Part shown: one piece after another, positions 38,337 through 46,761 of the stretch
Numbering within the stretch: position 1 is the stretch's first letter
Layout of the letters: each line of letters begins with the position of its first letter
DNA from: Sphaerisporangium sp040685555
GTDB taxonomy: Bacteria; Actinomycetota; Actinomycetes; Streptosporangiales; Streptosporangiaceae
Assembly: GCF_040685555.1 (NCBI RefSeq)
Contig: NZ_JBFBIK010000012.1
Coordinates: 32,101-96,100 of the forward strand
Direction of reading: 5' to 3'
Length of the DNA stretch: 64,000 bases
Translations under genes and position numbers: made by a program
Notes under the pieces: model-generated
Database searches by the model: none
What the model was told of the DNA's origin: nothing
What the model saw: only the letters and a program-made list of their open reading frames with translations

Positions 38337-40217
38337 ATGCCCGGAACCGGTAGGGGCGGACCTGACACGGCGATGGTGTCGGCCGCCCGCGACGGCGACC
38401 AGCAGGCACTGGACGATCTGGTGGCCGATTCGCTCCCGCTCGTCTACAACATCGTCGGCCGGGCCCTGAACGGGCACAACGACGTCGACGACGTGGTCCA
38501 GGAGACGCTGCTGCGGGTCGTCCGCGCCCTGCCCGACCTGCGCGACCCGAAGGCGTACCGGTCCTGGCTGGTAGCGATCGCCGTCCGCCAGGTACGCGAC
38601 CACGAGCAGGACCGCCGGACCGCGCAGAACCGCAGGGCCGACCTGGACACCGCCACCGAGGTCCCTGACCCCGAGTCCGACTTCGCCGCCGTGACCGTCC
38701 TCCGGCTCGGGCTGACCGACCAGCGCCGCGAGGTCGCCGAGGCCACCCGGTGGCTGGACAACGACGACCGGTCGCTTCTCGCCCTGTGGTGGCTGGAGGA
38801 GACCGGCGAACTCGGCCGCGCGGACCTCGCCGGCGCGCTCCGCCTGTCCGGCCGGCACGCCGCCGTACGCGTCCAGCGCATGAAGGAGCAGGTCCAGACG
38901 GCTCGTACGGTCGTGCGGGCCCTACGTGCCGACTCCGGGTGCACTGAACTGCGCACCCTCACCTCGAACTGGGACGGCGTGCCCAGCCCGCTGTGGCGCA
39001 AGCGGTTCGCCCGGCACGTGCGCGGCTGCTCGACCTGCGGGCGGCGCGCCGCCGGGCTGCTGCCCATCGACCGGCTGCTCAGCGGGATGCCGCTGCTGCC
39101 CGTGCCCGCCGGCTTCCTGCTGGACCACCTCCAGGTCATACCTCCCGCCACCGACGCGATCAGGCACGTCGCCACGCACCTTTTCGCGGGGCGCGGCGCG
39201 CATCGGGCGTCCCACGCCGTTGGGTCACGGGGGCCGCGCGAGCTGCTGTCGTCCGTGCCCCATGGTCCGGCGGCCGCCGCAGGAGTGGCCGCGGTCGTCG
39301 CCGCAGTGGTGGTGGCCGGGCACCTCGTCACCACGCCCGCGCCGGTGGCCGAACCTGTCGTGAAACCCCGGACGTCCTTGAGGGTGCTGCCGTCACCGTC
39401 ACCGCCGACGACCCCGACGCCCCGGCACTCCCCGTCTCCGAGCAGGCAAAAGGCCTCCCGCGCCCCCGCCCCCGTGGCGGCCTCGCCCAAGAAGGGGGTG
39501 GGCGTGTGGAAGATGCCCGGCCTCGGCGCGGCGCTCGCCAAGTCGGGCGCGAGCTGGTACTACACGTGGAACACGAACCACGACGGCGTCAGCACGCCCA
39601 AGTCCGTGGAGTTCGTCCCGATGATCTGGGGACCCGCCAGCGTCACCCCCGCGAACCTCGCCCAGGCGAAGAGGGCCGGCCCGTACCTGCTCGGGTTCAA
39701 CGAGCCGGACCTGCCCGCCCAGGCCAACATGACCGTGGACAAGGCGCTCTCCCTGTGGCCCAAGCTCATGGCCGCCGGCCGCGTGCTCGGCAGTCCGTCC
39801 GTGGCGTTCGGCGGGGACAAGCCCGGCGGGTGGCTCGACCGCTTCATGTCCGGAGCGACCGCGCGCGGCTACCGCGTCGACTTCGTCGCCGTGCACTGGT
39901 ACGGCGCCGACTTCCGCACCGCGAACGCGGTCGCCCAGCTCAAGTCCTACCTACAGGCCGTGTACAAGCGCTATCACAAGCCGATCTGGCTGACCGAGTA
40001 CGCCCTCGTCGACTTCTCGAACGGCACCCGCTACCCCTCCGACGCGCGGCAGGCCGCGTTCCTCACCGCCTCGACCAAGATGCTGGCCTCCCTGCCGTAC
40101 GTGCGGCGCTGGGGGTGGTTCGGCCTCCCCGCCTCGGACACCGAACCGAACAGCGGGCTGTTCCGCGGCAACGGGCTCGCGACCCTGACGGGCCGCGCCT
40201 TCCAGTCGGCGCGCTGA
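38337..40217 (+). CDS. Membrane-spanning fusion: ECF-like sigma factor, zinc anti-sigma motif and GH128 glycoside hydrolase
   Basis: This 626-residue protein joins parts normally found in separate genes. Residues 11-100 are sigma region 2 (DVDDVVQETLLRVVRALPDL). Residues 125-195 look like region 4 (LRLSGRHAAVRVQRMKEQ), somewhat degenerate. His227, Cys231 and Cys234 (HVRGCSTC) form the His-x3-Cys-x2-Cys motif of zinc anti-sigma factors. Residues 312-332 are one membrane helix. A Ser/Pro/Thr linker (340-385) leads to an extracellular GH128/Asl1-like barrel (390-626) with the acid-base Glu456 in GFNEPD and nucleophile Glu554 in LTEY. The likely topology places a wall-glucan-binding or cleaving domain outside and a tethered sigma factor inside. 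Sigma factors with C-terminal membrane and carbohydrate-binding extensions exist in actinobacteria (ECF53-like groups); this one carries catalytic glycosidase residues. Confidence 0.9.
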   Translation: MPGTGRGGPDTAMVSAARDGDQQALDDLVADSLPLVYNIVGRALNGHNDVDDVVQETLLRVVRALPDLRDPKAYRSWLVAIAVRQVRDHEQDRRTAQNRRADLDTATEVPDPESDFAAVTVLRLGLTDQRREVAEATRWLDNDDRSLLALWWLEETGELGRADLAGALRLSGRHAAVRVQRMKEQVQTARTVVRALRADSGCTELRTLTSNWDGVPSPLWRKRFARHVRGCSTCGRRAAGLLPIDRLLSGMPLLPVPAGFLLDHLQVIPPATDAIRHVATHLFAGRGAHRASHAVGSRGPRELLSSVPHGPAAAAGVAAVVAAVVVAGHLVTTPAPVAEPVVKPRTSLRVLPSPSPPTTPTPRHSPSPSRQKASRAPAPVAASPKKGVGVWKMPGLGAALAKSGASWYYTWNTNHDGVSTPKSVEFVPMIWGPASVTPANLAQAKRAGPYLLGFNEPDLPAQANMTVDKALSLWPKLMAAGRVLGSPSVAFGGDKPGGWLDRFMSGATARGYRVDFVAVHWYGADFRTANAVAQLKSYLQAVYKRYHKPIWLTEYALVDFSNGTRYPSDARQAAFLTASTKMLASLPYVRRWGWFGLPASDTEPNSGLFRGNGLATLTGRAFQSAR

Positions 40218-40367
40218 CCTCTGCGGTGTCGCGGGAGACCTCGTAGACCCTGTCGAACTCCTTTTGGTATTCGGCGACGGGCAGGACCTCTCCTTCGGCG
40301 GCCCGAAGGCGGGGGAACGGGTCCAGACTTCTCCAATTCAGCTCGACTCATATCCAGGCTGGTGGAC

Positions 40368-41348
40368 TCATGCCTTGTCCTGTTCACGCGCCGGGCCGTC
40401 GAGGTAGCGGAACGCCTCGTGGGCGGATCTCACGCTGTCCTTCAAAGCCTGTTCGAGGCGATCGGCGTCCGCGGCGAGTGTCGCCATCTCGGGCACGGCC
40501 AGGCTGTCGGACCCGGCTTCCGCCAGCAGTTCCTCGTACCGGGGCAGCCTTTCGCGCAACGCCTCGATCTGGTCGCGAGCCTGGTAGGCGCGCTCGGCCT
40601 GCGCGATGTGCCGGGAGTACCGCTCCAGCGCCTCGACCCGGGCGGTCACCGCGGCCTCGCTCGCCGCCAGCGCCCGCTCCAGCGGGCTGACGACCGCCGA
40701 CACCTCCTGAGAAACGTTCACACCGACGATCTCGGCGTGTTCGGAACGCAACGCGGACAACTTGGCCAGCAGGCGCGCGATCTCCCACTCGTGGGCGGGA
40801 AGGATCACCGCGTTGCCGATGTCGTCCATCAGCCCTTCCTGATTCACCCGTGACCGCAGGACCGAATCGATCGCCACCCTGGAACGGGCGAGGAGTTCCC
40901 TGCTCGCGGGGTCGAAATCCTCGGGAAGGAGATAACGGCCTTCGTACCGGCGAGCCTGTCCGTATACGATGCGCTCCGGTGTTTCGTCCTCCTCATGCGC
41001 GCTCGACCCGCCGCCCATGAGCAGATAGGCCACCAGCACGAGCCCCATGAGAAGCGCGAACACCGCAGTGCCGATGACGCGGCTGAACAGCATGAGCACG
41101 ATGGCGAATGAGGCCGTGCCCGCGCTGATGACACGAATGGAACGCGAAAATCTCGGATCACCGAAGTCGGCCTGGTGCTCGGGGGTCCAACCAGCGCGGA
41201 TGCGGGAAAGAAGCCGCTCGTTACCGCGCAACAAGTTCGCGACATCCCACGGCACATCAGGATCCACAATCGTGCCGATCCGTCGTTCTCCGGGCGGGCC
41301 ACCACGGGTTACGACCACGAGTCCCCCTCCTCGGCCTGTCGTGATCAT
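40368..41348 (-). CDS. Two-helix membrane protein with long coiled coil, unknown function
   Basis: This 326-residue protein has two close membrane helices (about 72-88 and 90-112), then a charged helical region to the end (about 190-320; ARLLAKLSALRSEHAEIVGV, AVTARVEALERYSRHIAQAE) that probably forms coiled coil. The N-terminal 70 residues are cytoplasmic-like. No family could be named. It converges on the sigma-GH128 gene. ATG at 41348. Confidence 0.75.
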   Translation of the reverse strand: MITTGRGGGLVVVTRGGPPGERRIGTIVDPDVPWDVANLLRGNERLLSRIRAGWTPEHQADFGDPRFSRSIRVISAGTASFAIVLMLFSRVIGTAVFALLMGLVLVAYLLMGGGSSAHEEDETPERIVYGQARRYEGRYLLPEDFDPASRELLARSRVAIDSVLRSRVNQEGLMDDIGNAVILPAHEWEIARLLAKLSALRSEHAEIVGVNVSQEVSAVVSPLERALAASEAAVTARVEALERYSRHIAQAERAYQARDQIEALRERLPRYEELLAEAGSDSLAVPEMATLAADADRLEQALKDSVRSAHEAFRYLDGPAREQDKA

Positions 41349-41627
41349 ACGCCTTACTGTTCCCCCGGATCAGGTCGCACACGAGCTTGGAAGCCGACGT
41401 CATGAAAAGGCACTGGAAAAGATCACCCTCCGCCGATCGGATTCACGTCGTGGAACAAGAAAATATCCGGCTCCACGGCCTCGCCTCCACCCGGCGCCGC
41501 CGCGAGAACTCCGAACCTTTGCCCACACTTCTGATCTCCGGTACGGCCCTGCTTGACGGCCCGCCCAAAGGATGATGAAATCCCACGTCAGCGTCGCGGT
41601 GTACCCGGCATACAGACCGCCGAGGGC

Positions 41628-42179
41628 ATGGAGGCGCCGAATCATGGGACCACCATGGAACACTCTGGCCGCCTCGCGGCATTCGGCAATCAGTTGATCG
41701 AAGTGCACCTCTGGCTTCGCGAGGAGCTTGCCCGGCTCCGTGAGAACGTCGATTCCCACCTCGACGGCCGTGGTGAGCGGCCGCGCGACCTCAGAGCCCA
41801 TTGCCTGACATTCTGCTCGGCGCTGAGCCGGCATCACACCGGAGAAGACGACGGTGGATTCCCCGTCCTGGCGGAGCGGTTCCCCGAACTGCGGCCCGTG
41901 CTCGACGAGCTGGAACGGGACCACCGCCTGGTGACCGACGCCCTGCTGAAGCTGGAGCGACTGCTCGGCGGCCTCGCGCCGAATCCGGGCCCGGCCGAGG
42001 CGCGGCACGTGCGAGCCCAACTGGACGGCCTGGCCGCCCTTCTGGAGTCGCACTTCGTCTACGAGGAGAAGCGCATCGTCGCGGCCCTCAACTGGCTGAA
42101 CGAGCCAAACTGGGACACGTCAAGCCCTGCCTTCCTCCTGACCACCACCCCCGGCCAGGCAGGCACGTACCCGACATGA
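41628..42179 (+). CDS. Hemerythrin-like (HHE) domain protein
   Basis: The protein has the spaced ligands of a hemerythrin di-iron site: His in IEVHLWLREEL, His-His in ALSRHHTGEDDG, His in LERDHRLVTDAL and SHFVYEEKRIVAALN. It is probably an oxygen, NO or iron-sensing four-helix bundle. The start is uncertain between ATG 41628 and ATG 41655. The last 30 residues are disordered and may be non-native, since the following DNA is a relic region. Confidence 0.82.
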   Translation: MEAPNHGTTMEHSGRLAAFGNQLIEVHLWLREELARLRENVDSHLDGRGERPRDLRAHCLTFCSALSRHHTGEDDGGFPVLAERFPELRPVLDELERDHRLVTDALLKLERLLGGLAPNPGPAEARHVRAQLDGLAALLESHFVYEEKRIVAALNWLNEPNWDTSSPAFLLTTTPGQAGTYPT

Positions 42180-42234
42180 ATCGAGCCGGCCGCGGCGGCA
42201 CCGACAGCCTTGCCCCTTCCACGATGGCAGGGCA

Positions 42235-42350
42235 TAGAAACAACGCGGCGGTCTACCTGACCGGCCCGGTGGAAGATCTCGGATTGGAGTAGTTCGAGGC
42301 CACCGTCGCGGTCAACGTGCGGGGTCCGTTCGTCGCGTCGAACCGGCCGC
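42235..42350 (+). pseudogene. Fragment of a short-chain dehydrogenase gene
   Basis: Translation gives NNAAVYLTGPVEDLGLE, a stop codon, then FEATVAVNVRGPFVASN. This is the NNAG-to-NVRGPF stretch of a short-chain dehydrogenase, interrupted by TAG and cut on both sides. Only about 35 codons remain next to the XRE gene. Confidence 0.7.
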
Positions 42351-42360
42351 GCGGCGACCG

Positions 42361-43149
42361 TCAGGAGCAGATGGGCAGGGCCGGGTTCTCGGCGCTGCGT
42401 ACGGCGGGCAGCCAGGCGTGGCCACCGGGCACGTCATCGAGCCGGACACGGAACCAACGCGTCGCGCCCACCCCGCGCTCGTCCTCGACCCGGTCGCCGT
42501 CGAAGAGCACACAGTCGCCGTACAGGACGTCGTCATGCCATACGCGGTGGGCGACCACGTTCGTGGCGTCGTACCTCCGCCGAGGGTCGCGGGCCAGGCC
42601 CAGGCTGCAGGCGGGGAACCGGTCCTTACGGGTCTGGCAGTCGCCCTCGATGTTGAACACCCGGATCGCCACGGTCGTGGCGGCACCCCGCCGCGCCTCG
42701 CCGCTCGCCGGCGACTCCGGCGACTCCGGTCCGCGCACCGTCGCCCACAGGGCGGCGACGGCCACCCCGGCCGCCGCGACGGCGGCCACCACGATCCAGC
42801 GGACATAAGAACGGGTTTTTGAAACGCCCCCCACCGTTGATTCGCCGGGCCCGGTGTCTTCCTGCGTTTCGATATCGGGCCCGGATTCGGGTATTCGCCC
42901 TCGGGAGGCGTCGGCCAGCACCCATAACCGGTGCAGCTCCCGCAGTTGTTCTCCGGTCGCGCCGCAGGCCCCCGCGAAGGCGCGAACCGTGTCGTAGTCG
43001 GCCGGGATTTTCGACCCCGAGCAGTAACGGTGCAGGCTGGAACGGCTGGTATTGGTGCGCCTGGCCAGCATCTCGAAGCTGGCCCCCGAACGGTCCTTGA
43101 GCATCTGGAGCAGGGCGGCGAACTGTTCGACTTCCCTGATCTGCGTCAT
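42361..43149 (-). CDS. Membrane-anchored XRE-type DNA-binding protein
   Basis: This 262-residue protein has an N-terminal helix-turn-helix (SFEMLARRTNTSRSSLHRYC, 1-80), a Pro/Glu linker, one membrane helix (117-138; VVAAVAAAGVAVAALW) and an outer domain of about 120 residues with four Cys (171, 181, 213, 261) that could form two disulfides. It resembles actinobacterial XRE proteins with extracytoplasmic sensor tails. ATG at 43149 has GAAAGGA upstream. It is divergent from a small secreted protein gene, which may be its target. Confidence 0.85.
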   Translation of the reverse strand: MTQIREVEQFAALLQMLKDRSGASFEMLARRTNTSRSSLHRYCSGSKIPADYDTVRAFAGACGATGEQLRELHRLWVLADASRGRIPESGPDIETQEDTGPGESTVGGVSKTRSYVRWIVVAAVAAAGVAVAALWATVRGPESPESPASGEARRGAATTVAIRVFNIEGDCQTRKDRFPACSLGLARDPRRRYDATNVVAHRVWHDDVLYGDCVLFDGDRVEDERGVGATRWFRVRLDDVPGGHAWLPAVRSAENPALPICS

Positions 43150-43435
43150 CGTGTCCTTTCGGCCGGCGGCGGGCATCCCACCCGTGTCCCACCCATGCGG
43201 CGAATACGCAGCTCACCAGGGGTGGGACATCCCAGTATCCCATCCCGGGGACTTCGCTTGCCGCCTGTCGAGAACCGATGCGAACCTGTTTGCTGACAGC
43301 GAGACCGGCACCGGGTCAAGGGCGCTCGCCTTCGCCGGCTCTCCGCGATCCCGCGTATCCCGGCGGGTCCATGCCCTGTCTCGTTCGCCATTCTCGAAAT
43401 TCGTGTCCATTCAAAAGACCTATCCTGGGAGCAGC

Positions 43436-43882
43436 ATGTCTGGAATTCTCGCGACCAATAACCGGCGTCGAATCGCCACGTTCCTCGGAGCGCTGGCCGT
43501 TACCGCGGCCACCTCGGTCACCGCCACGACCCCGGCCAACGCCGCCACCTGGCTGTCGGACCCGGGTTCGTGCACCAACGTCCAGACGGGAACGCAGCGG
43601 GACGTCAACGGCTACACCGTGCAGGTGCGCTACGGCACCTGTGGGGGCGTCCAGTACGGCTGGGGCCGCGTGCTCAACGGCCCTTCCGATCGGTACGTCG
43701 TCATGGAGGTCGACACCAACGGTGACCGCCGCTGGGACGGCAAGGACGAACGGCTGATCGGCACCCGCAACTACACCAGCGGGTACGCGACGGCTTCCGG
43801 CTCGACCCGGGCGTTCCGCGCCTGCGTCATCAAGGACCCCACCTGGGACTGCGACGCCGGCTCCCCCACCGGCTGGTGGTAG
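43436..43882 (+). CDS. Small secreted protein of unknown function
   Basis: This 148-residue protein has a basic N-terminus, a signal peptide (FLGALAVTAATSVTATTPANA) and a mature domain of about 105 residues with four Cys, rich in Gly, Tyr and Trp (VRYGTCGGVQYGWGRVLNG; EVDTNGDRRWDGKDE). The DTNGDRRWDGKD stretch resembles a calcium loop. No family recognised. Divergent from the membrane XRE gene. Confidence 0.78.
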   Translation: MSGILATNNRRRIATFLGALAVTAATSVTATTPANAATWLSDPGSCTNVQTGTQRDVNGYTVQVRYGTCGGVQYGWGRVLNGPSDRYVVMEVDTNGDRRWDGKDERLIGTRNYTSGYATASGSTRAFRACVIKDPTWDCDAGSPTGWW

Positions 43883-43901
43883 CCCCGGACGGCGGCACGA
43901 C

Positions 43902-43924
43902 GGCCGGCTGAAGAACCGCCGGCC
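43902..43924 (+). terminator. Hairpin after the secreted protein gene
   Basis: GGCCGGC and GCCGGCC pair around a 9-base loop, 20 bases past the stop codon. Confidence 0.65.
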
Positions 43925-44042
43925 CGCCGGATGACCCGGCCGTGAACGGGGGCCGAACCCGCCCTGCCTCCTGCTTCCGCCACCGAGGCCCGAACCGCCG
44001 GAGCGAGGTGCCGCCGCAGGTGCGGGACCGCCACACGGCCGA

Positions 44043-44074
44043 ATCGGCCCGGGACGTCCGCGTCCCGGGCCGAT
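44043..44074 (-). terminator. Strong hairpin after the isochorismatase-like gene
   Basis: A perfect 14-bp stem (ATCGGCCCGGGACG and complement) with loop TCCG lies 8 bases past the stop codon of the minus-strand gene. It could also stop readthrough on the plus strand. Confidence 0.82.
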
Positions 44075-44081
44075 GGTCGGC

Positions 44082-44693
44082 TCAGGAGAACAGCCCGAGC
44101 GCCTGTTCCGAGGTGAGGCGACCGGCCGTCGCCAGGTCCATGTTGGCCAGCGACATCTCGTGCGCCTCGTCGGTCGCGGCGGTGACGCAGTCGCTCACCG
44201 GGTGCACGGTGAAGCCGAGATCGGTACCGTGCCTGGCGGTCTGCTCGACCGTGAGGTTGGTGGCGACCCCGGTCACGAACAGCGTGCCGATCCCGCGCCC
44301 GGCCAGCCACCGGGGCAGGTCGTTCCCGGCCAGGCCGGACAGCTTCTGGTTGTCGACGACCCGGTCGACCTCGGCCAGAGCCCGCATCTCCGGGATCAAC
44401 TGCGCCCCCGGGGCGTCCGGACGGAAGGCCTCCTGCGCATCGCCGACCGCGTTCATGAAGCCCGTGTTCCGGACCAGGCCACCCCCACCCACCGGCACGG
44501 TGAACCGGGTGAAGACCAGCGGCACTCCTACGGCGCGCATGGATTCATGGAATCGCACGGCACGCTCCACGACGCCGCTGCGCGCGACCGGCTCGCCGAG
44601 CATCGCGCCGAAGAATCCCTCGGGCTTGATGACGTTCACCTGCCAGTGCAGAGCCAGAACGGCCGCAGTGCGCGGGTCGTAGGTCATAGTCAT
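44082..44693 (-). CDS. Isochorismatase-fold protein lacking the catalytic Cys
   Basis: This 203-residue protein has the cysteine-hydrolase fold. The catalytic Asp of the usual VIDMQ strand is replaced in AVLALHWQVNVI. The catalytic Lys may be kept as Lys117 (VDNQKLSGLAGNDL). The nucleophile Cys of GVATNVCVE is Thr148 in VTGVATNLTVEQTARHG. The cis-peptide GVATN motif is intact. It is therefore a non-canonical member, perhaps a binding protein or an enzyme with a different mechanism. ATG at 44693 chosen; 44687 is possible. Confidence 0.85.
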   Translation of the reverse strand: MTMTYDPRTAAVLALHWQVNVIKPEGFFGAMLGEPVARSGVVERAVRFHESMRAVGVPLVFTRFTVPVGGGGLVRNTGFMNAVGDAQEAFRPDAPGAQLIPEMRALAEVDRVVDNQKLSGLAGNDLPRWLAGRGIGTLFVTGVATNLTVEQTARHGTDLGFTVHPVSDCVTAATDEAHEMSLANMDLATAGRLTSEQALGLFS

Positions 44694-44863
44694 GATTTTG
44701 CCGTACTTCTTCCCCGCACCATGCCTCCTGACCGCAGGTTGCCAAGACGACGATGAGGCGGCTGTCTTCCTGCCACCGGCGGGAGATGCGCCGGTTGTGT
44801 TCGCTGAGAAAGATGTCGGTTCCCGGGGTCAACATAACGCGGCTACTCGGCATCTAAGTGAAC

Positions 44864-45664
44864 ATGGAGCTGAGAATCTCTGTCCCGGTCCTGGTCTCGG
44901 TGACCGCGATCGTCGCCGCCACGATGGCCGTGACCTCAACACCCGCTCTCGCCGCGACCACGTCGAGCCCGGCCTTCGGTGAAATGTCCGCCGCCGCCGT
45001 CGGCCTGCCCGCCACTGCCGCGGCGGCTGGCACTACCAGCGGAGAGGCACCCGTGTGCGTCCGCGTCAGGGGCGCGGCGGCGTGCGTGGGAGCGGACGAG
45101 AGCGACCGGCCGGGGATCTCGATCGAGGACACGGAGTCCGACAAGCTCCATGCCACGGTCGAGTACTACATGAACGGCTACCTGGGCACGACATATGTCA
45201 TCCACAACTTGGCAGGCGAGGGGGAGGTCCGGGGAAACCGCGAAATCGGCAAGACCGTAACGTTCAGAGCCGCGATATACCGGGGAAATCACCCGATCAA
45301 GGTCAGCCGGTGGAAGACGGTTCGCAGCGCTACCAAGTACCCCGTCAAACGAGAAACGCGTGTCACGCCGTCCACCGCGCGGGCACGGTCCGAGGTCTGC
45401 ACCTCGACCAAGGGTGCCGCCATCACGTGCTTCGCCGAGAAGAACACGTTCGTCTTCGCGTGTGACACCGGCGCCGACAGACGTCAGGCCCGTGCGGAAT
45501 ACTTCGTGGGAGGCGATCCGACGGCGCGTTTCGAGATCCACCAACTGGCCGGGGTCAACACCTGCGGCAAGGCCGAACACGGCGATCTCGCCATAAGCAA
45601 GTACCGCGCCTCGGTGTTCGACAACAACCACCGTGTGGCCACCAGGTTGTACAAGTACAACTAG
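44864..45664 (+). CDS. Secreted protein with two tandem repeats of an unknown domain
   Basis: This 266-residue protein has a signal peptide (VLVSVTAIVAATMAVTSTPALA) and two similar modules of about 90 residues. The first runs from VCVRVRGAAACVGADE to KVSRWKTVR, the second from VCTSTKGAAITCFAE to VATRLYKYN. Aligned positions include VEYYMNGYLGTTYVIHNLAG against AEYFVGGDPTARFEIHQLAG. Each module has a Cys pair near its start. Unknown family. Start ATG 44864; GTG at 44858 is also possible. Confidence 0.78.
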   Translation: MELRISVPVLVSVTAIVAATMAVTSTPALAATTSSPAFGEMSAAAVGLPATAAAAGTTSGEAPVCVRVRGAAACVGADESDRPGISIEDTESDKLHATVEYYMNGYLGTTYVIHNLAGEGEVRGNREIGKTVTFRAAIYRGNHPIKVSRWKTVRSATKYPVKRETRVTPSTARARSEVCTSTKGAAITCFAEKNTFVFACDTGADRRQARAEYFVGGDPTARFEIHQLAGVNTCGKAEHGDLAISKYRASVFDNNHRVATRLYKYN

Positions 45665-45677
45665 GTCAGGCCGCGAA

Positions 45678-45704
45678 GCCGGCCTGCCACGCGCGCAGGC
45701 CGGC
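45678..45704 (+). terminator. Hairpin between convergent genes
   Basis: GCCGGCCTG and CAGGCCGGC pair around 9 bases, 13 bases past the secreted protein gene and before the papain-like gene on the other strand. Confidence 0.65.
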
Positions 45705-45777
45705 GAACATGACGCGGGAGTCCAATCCAGGAGCTGATCTCCTCCCCACGTTCAGCCGGCCGTGGCCACGAAGGGGA

Positions 45778-46494
45778 TCAGGTGAGCGCCTGGATCAGCT
45801 CCAGGTGGGTGAAGGTGACCATGGCGGTACGGGAGTTGGCATCCTTCAGGAACGTGTTGAAAAGCGGATCGGAGAAGTTCGTGCCGGCAGTCATGTCCTT
45901 GACCGGGTTCGAGCCGGGGGCGTTGATCCGGTGCCGGGCGTACCAGGGATCGATGGTGTAGCACTCGGCGCCCCAAGAGTCGACGTCATTGGCCGCTCCC
46001 ATCCGGTTGACCACGATGAAGGCGTGGCCGCCCTGGTCTCCCTCATACTTGAACAGCTCGACGACCGAGCCGTTGTCGAGCAGGTTGTTGTTGACAGCCA
46101 GATGGCCGAGGACCGCACAGGCGAACATCGTGCAGACGCCGCTAGGGAAATTCTTGATCGACTCGGCGCCACGCTTGAGGTAGTCGATCTTCAGTTTGCC
46201 GCGGAGCCGCTCGAAGACAGGGCTGGTCAGATCGGTCCACTCCAGGTCTTTGTCGAGCAGACCGGCCTGCTTGGCGAGGCCGGAGTAGGTGATCTTCTCG
46301 CCACGGCCGGCGTTCGCGAACGTCTTGGCGTCCGGGATGACCTCCGGCACCATCGGGGACCAGCCGGGGTTGGCGCTGAAGACGTTGGTCGGTCCCTCCG
46401 CGAGCGTGTGGAACGGGTTCCAGACCCGGGCGCTGCTCAGGGCGGTGTTCTGTAAGGACTGGTTGATAGCGGTCATCGCGGTGATCTTTGACAT
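45778..46494 (-). CDS. Predicted papain/transglutaminase-like cysteine enzyme
   Basis: This 238-residue protein has a plausible Cys-His-Asp triad: Cys121 in PSGVCTMFACAVLGHL at the start of a helix, His157 in DQGGHAFIVVNR on a strand and Asp182 in CYTIDPWYARH. This order and spacing fit papain-like proteases, deamidases and transglutaminases. No signal peptide or membrane helix. I could not match a named family; effector or toxin-like cysteine enzymes show the same layout. ATG at 46494 has GAGGAGAAG upstream. A small ORF is divergent from it. Confidence 0.7.
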   Translation of the reverse strand: MSKITAMTAINQSLQNTALSSARVWNPFHTLAEGPTNVFSANPGWSPMVPEVIPDAKTFANAGRGEKITYSGLAKQAGLLDKDLEWTDLTSPVFERLRGKLKIDYLKRGAESIKNFPSGVCTMFACAVLGHLAVNNNLLDNGSVVELFKYEGDQGGHAFIVVNRMGAANDVDSWGAECYTIDPWYARHRINAPGSNPVKDMTAGTNFSDPLFNTFLKDANSRTAMVTFTHLELIQALT

Positions 46495-46535
46495 ACGCTT
46501 CTCCTCGTATCGGACGCGCGCATAATCTCACGTCA

Positions 46536-46559
46536 TGAATGCTCCTTCTATCGCATTCA
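46536..46559 (+). promoter_or_regulatory. Inverted repeat TGAATGC-N10-GCATTCA
   Basis: Perfect 7-bp arms lie 42 bases upstream of the papain-like gene, between it and the small divergent ORF. A regulator bound here could control both. Confidence 0.45.
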
Positions 46560-46644
46560 CCCGGCAGATTTGGCCATGCGGGCGCCGAGCCGTTTCCAGG
46601 TGTGGACGAGCGCCTTTCGCCGACCGGCGATTGGAGAAGGAGAC

Positions 46645-46761
46645 ATGGCCACACTGAAGGACATCGTCCAAAAATTCAAGCCATCGACCGCAAATCCTGT
46701 TAAGGCATGCAGACAGCGACTCTGCTCTCTTCCCGACAGGATGGACAAATGTAGTAAATAG
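46645..46761 (+). CDS. Possible 38-residue peptide gene
   Basis: ATG at 46645 follows a very strong GGAGAAGGAG at ideal distance. The peptide starts MATLKDIVQKFKPSTANPVK and ends with three Cys in ACRQRLCSLPDRMDKCSK. Codon use is more AT-rich than nearby genes, so it may be recently acquired or not a real gene. It is divergent from the predicted cysteine enzyme. No known peptide family recognised. Confidence 0.4.
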   Translation: MATLKDIVQKFKPSTANPVKACRQRLCSLPDRMDKCSK

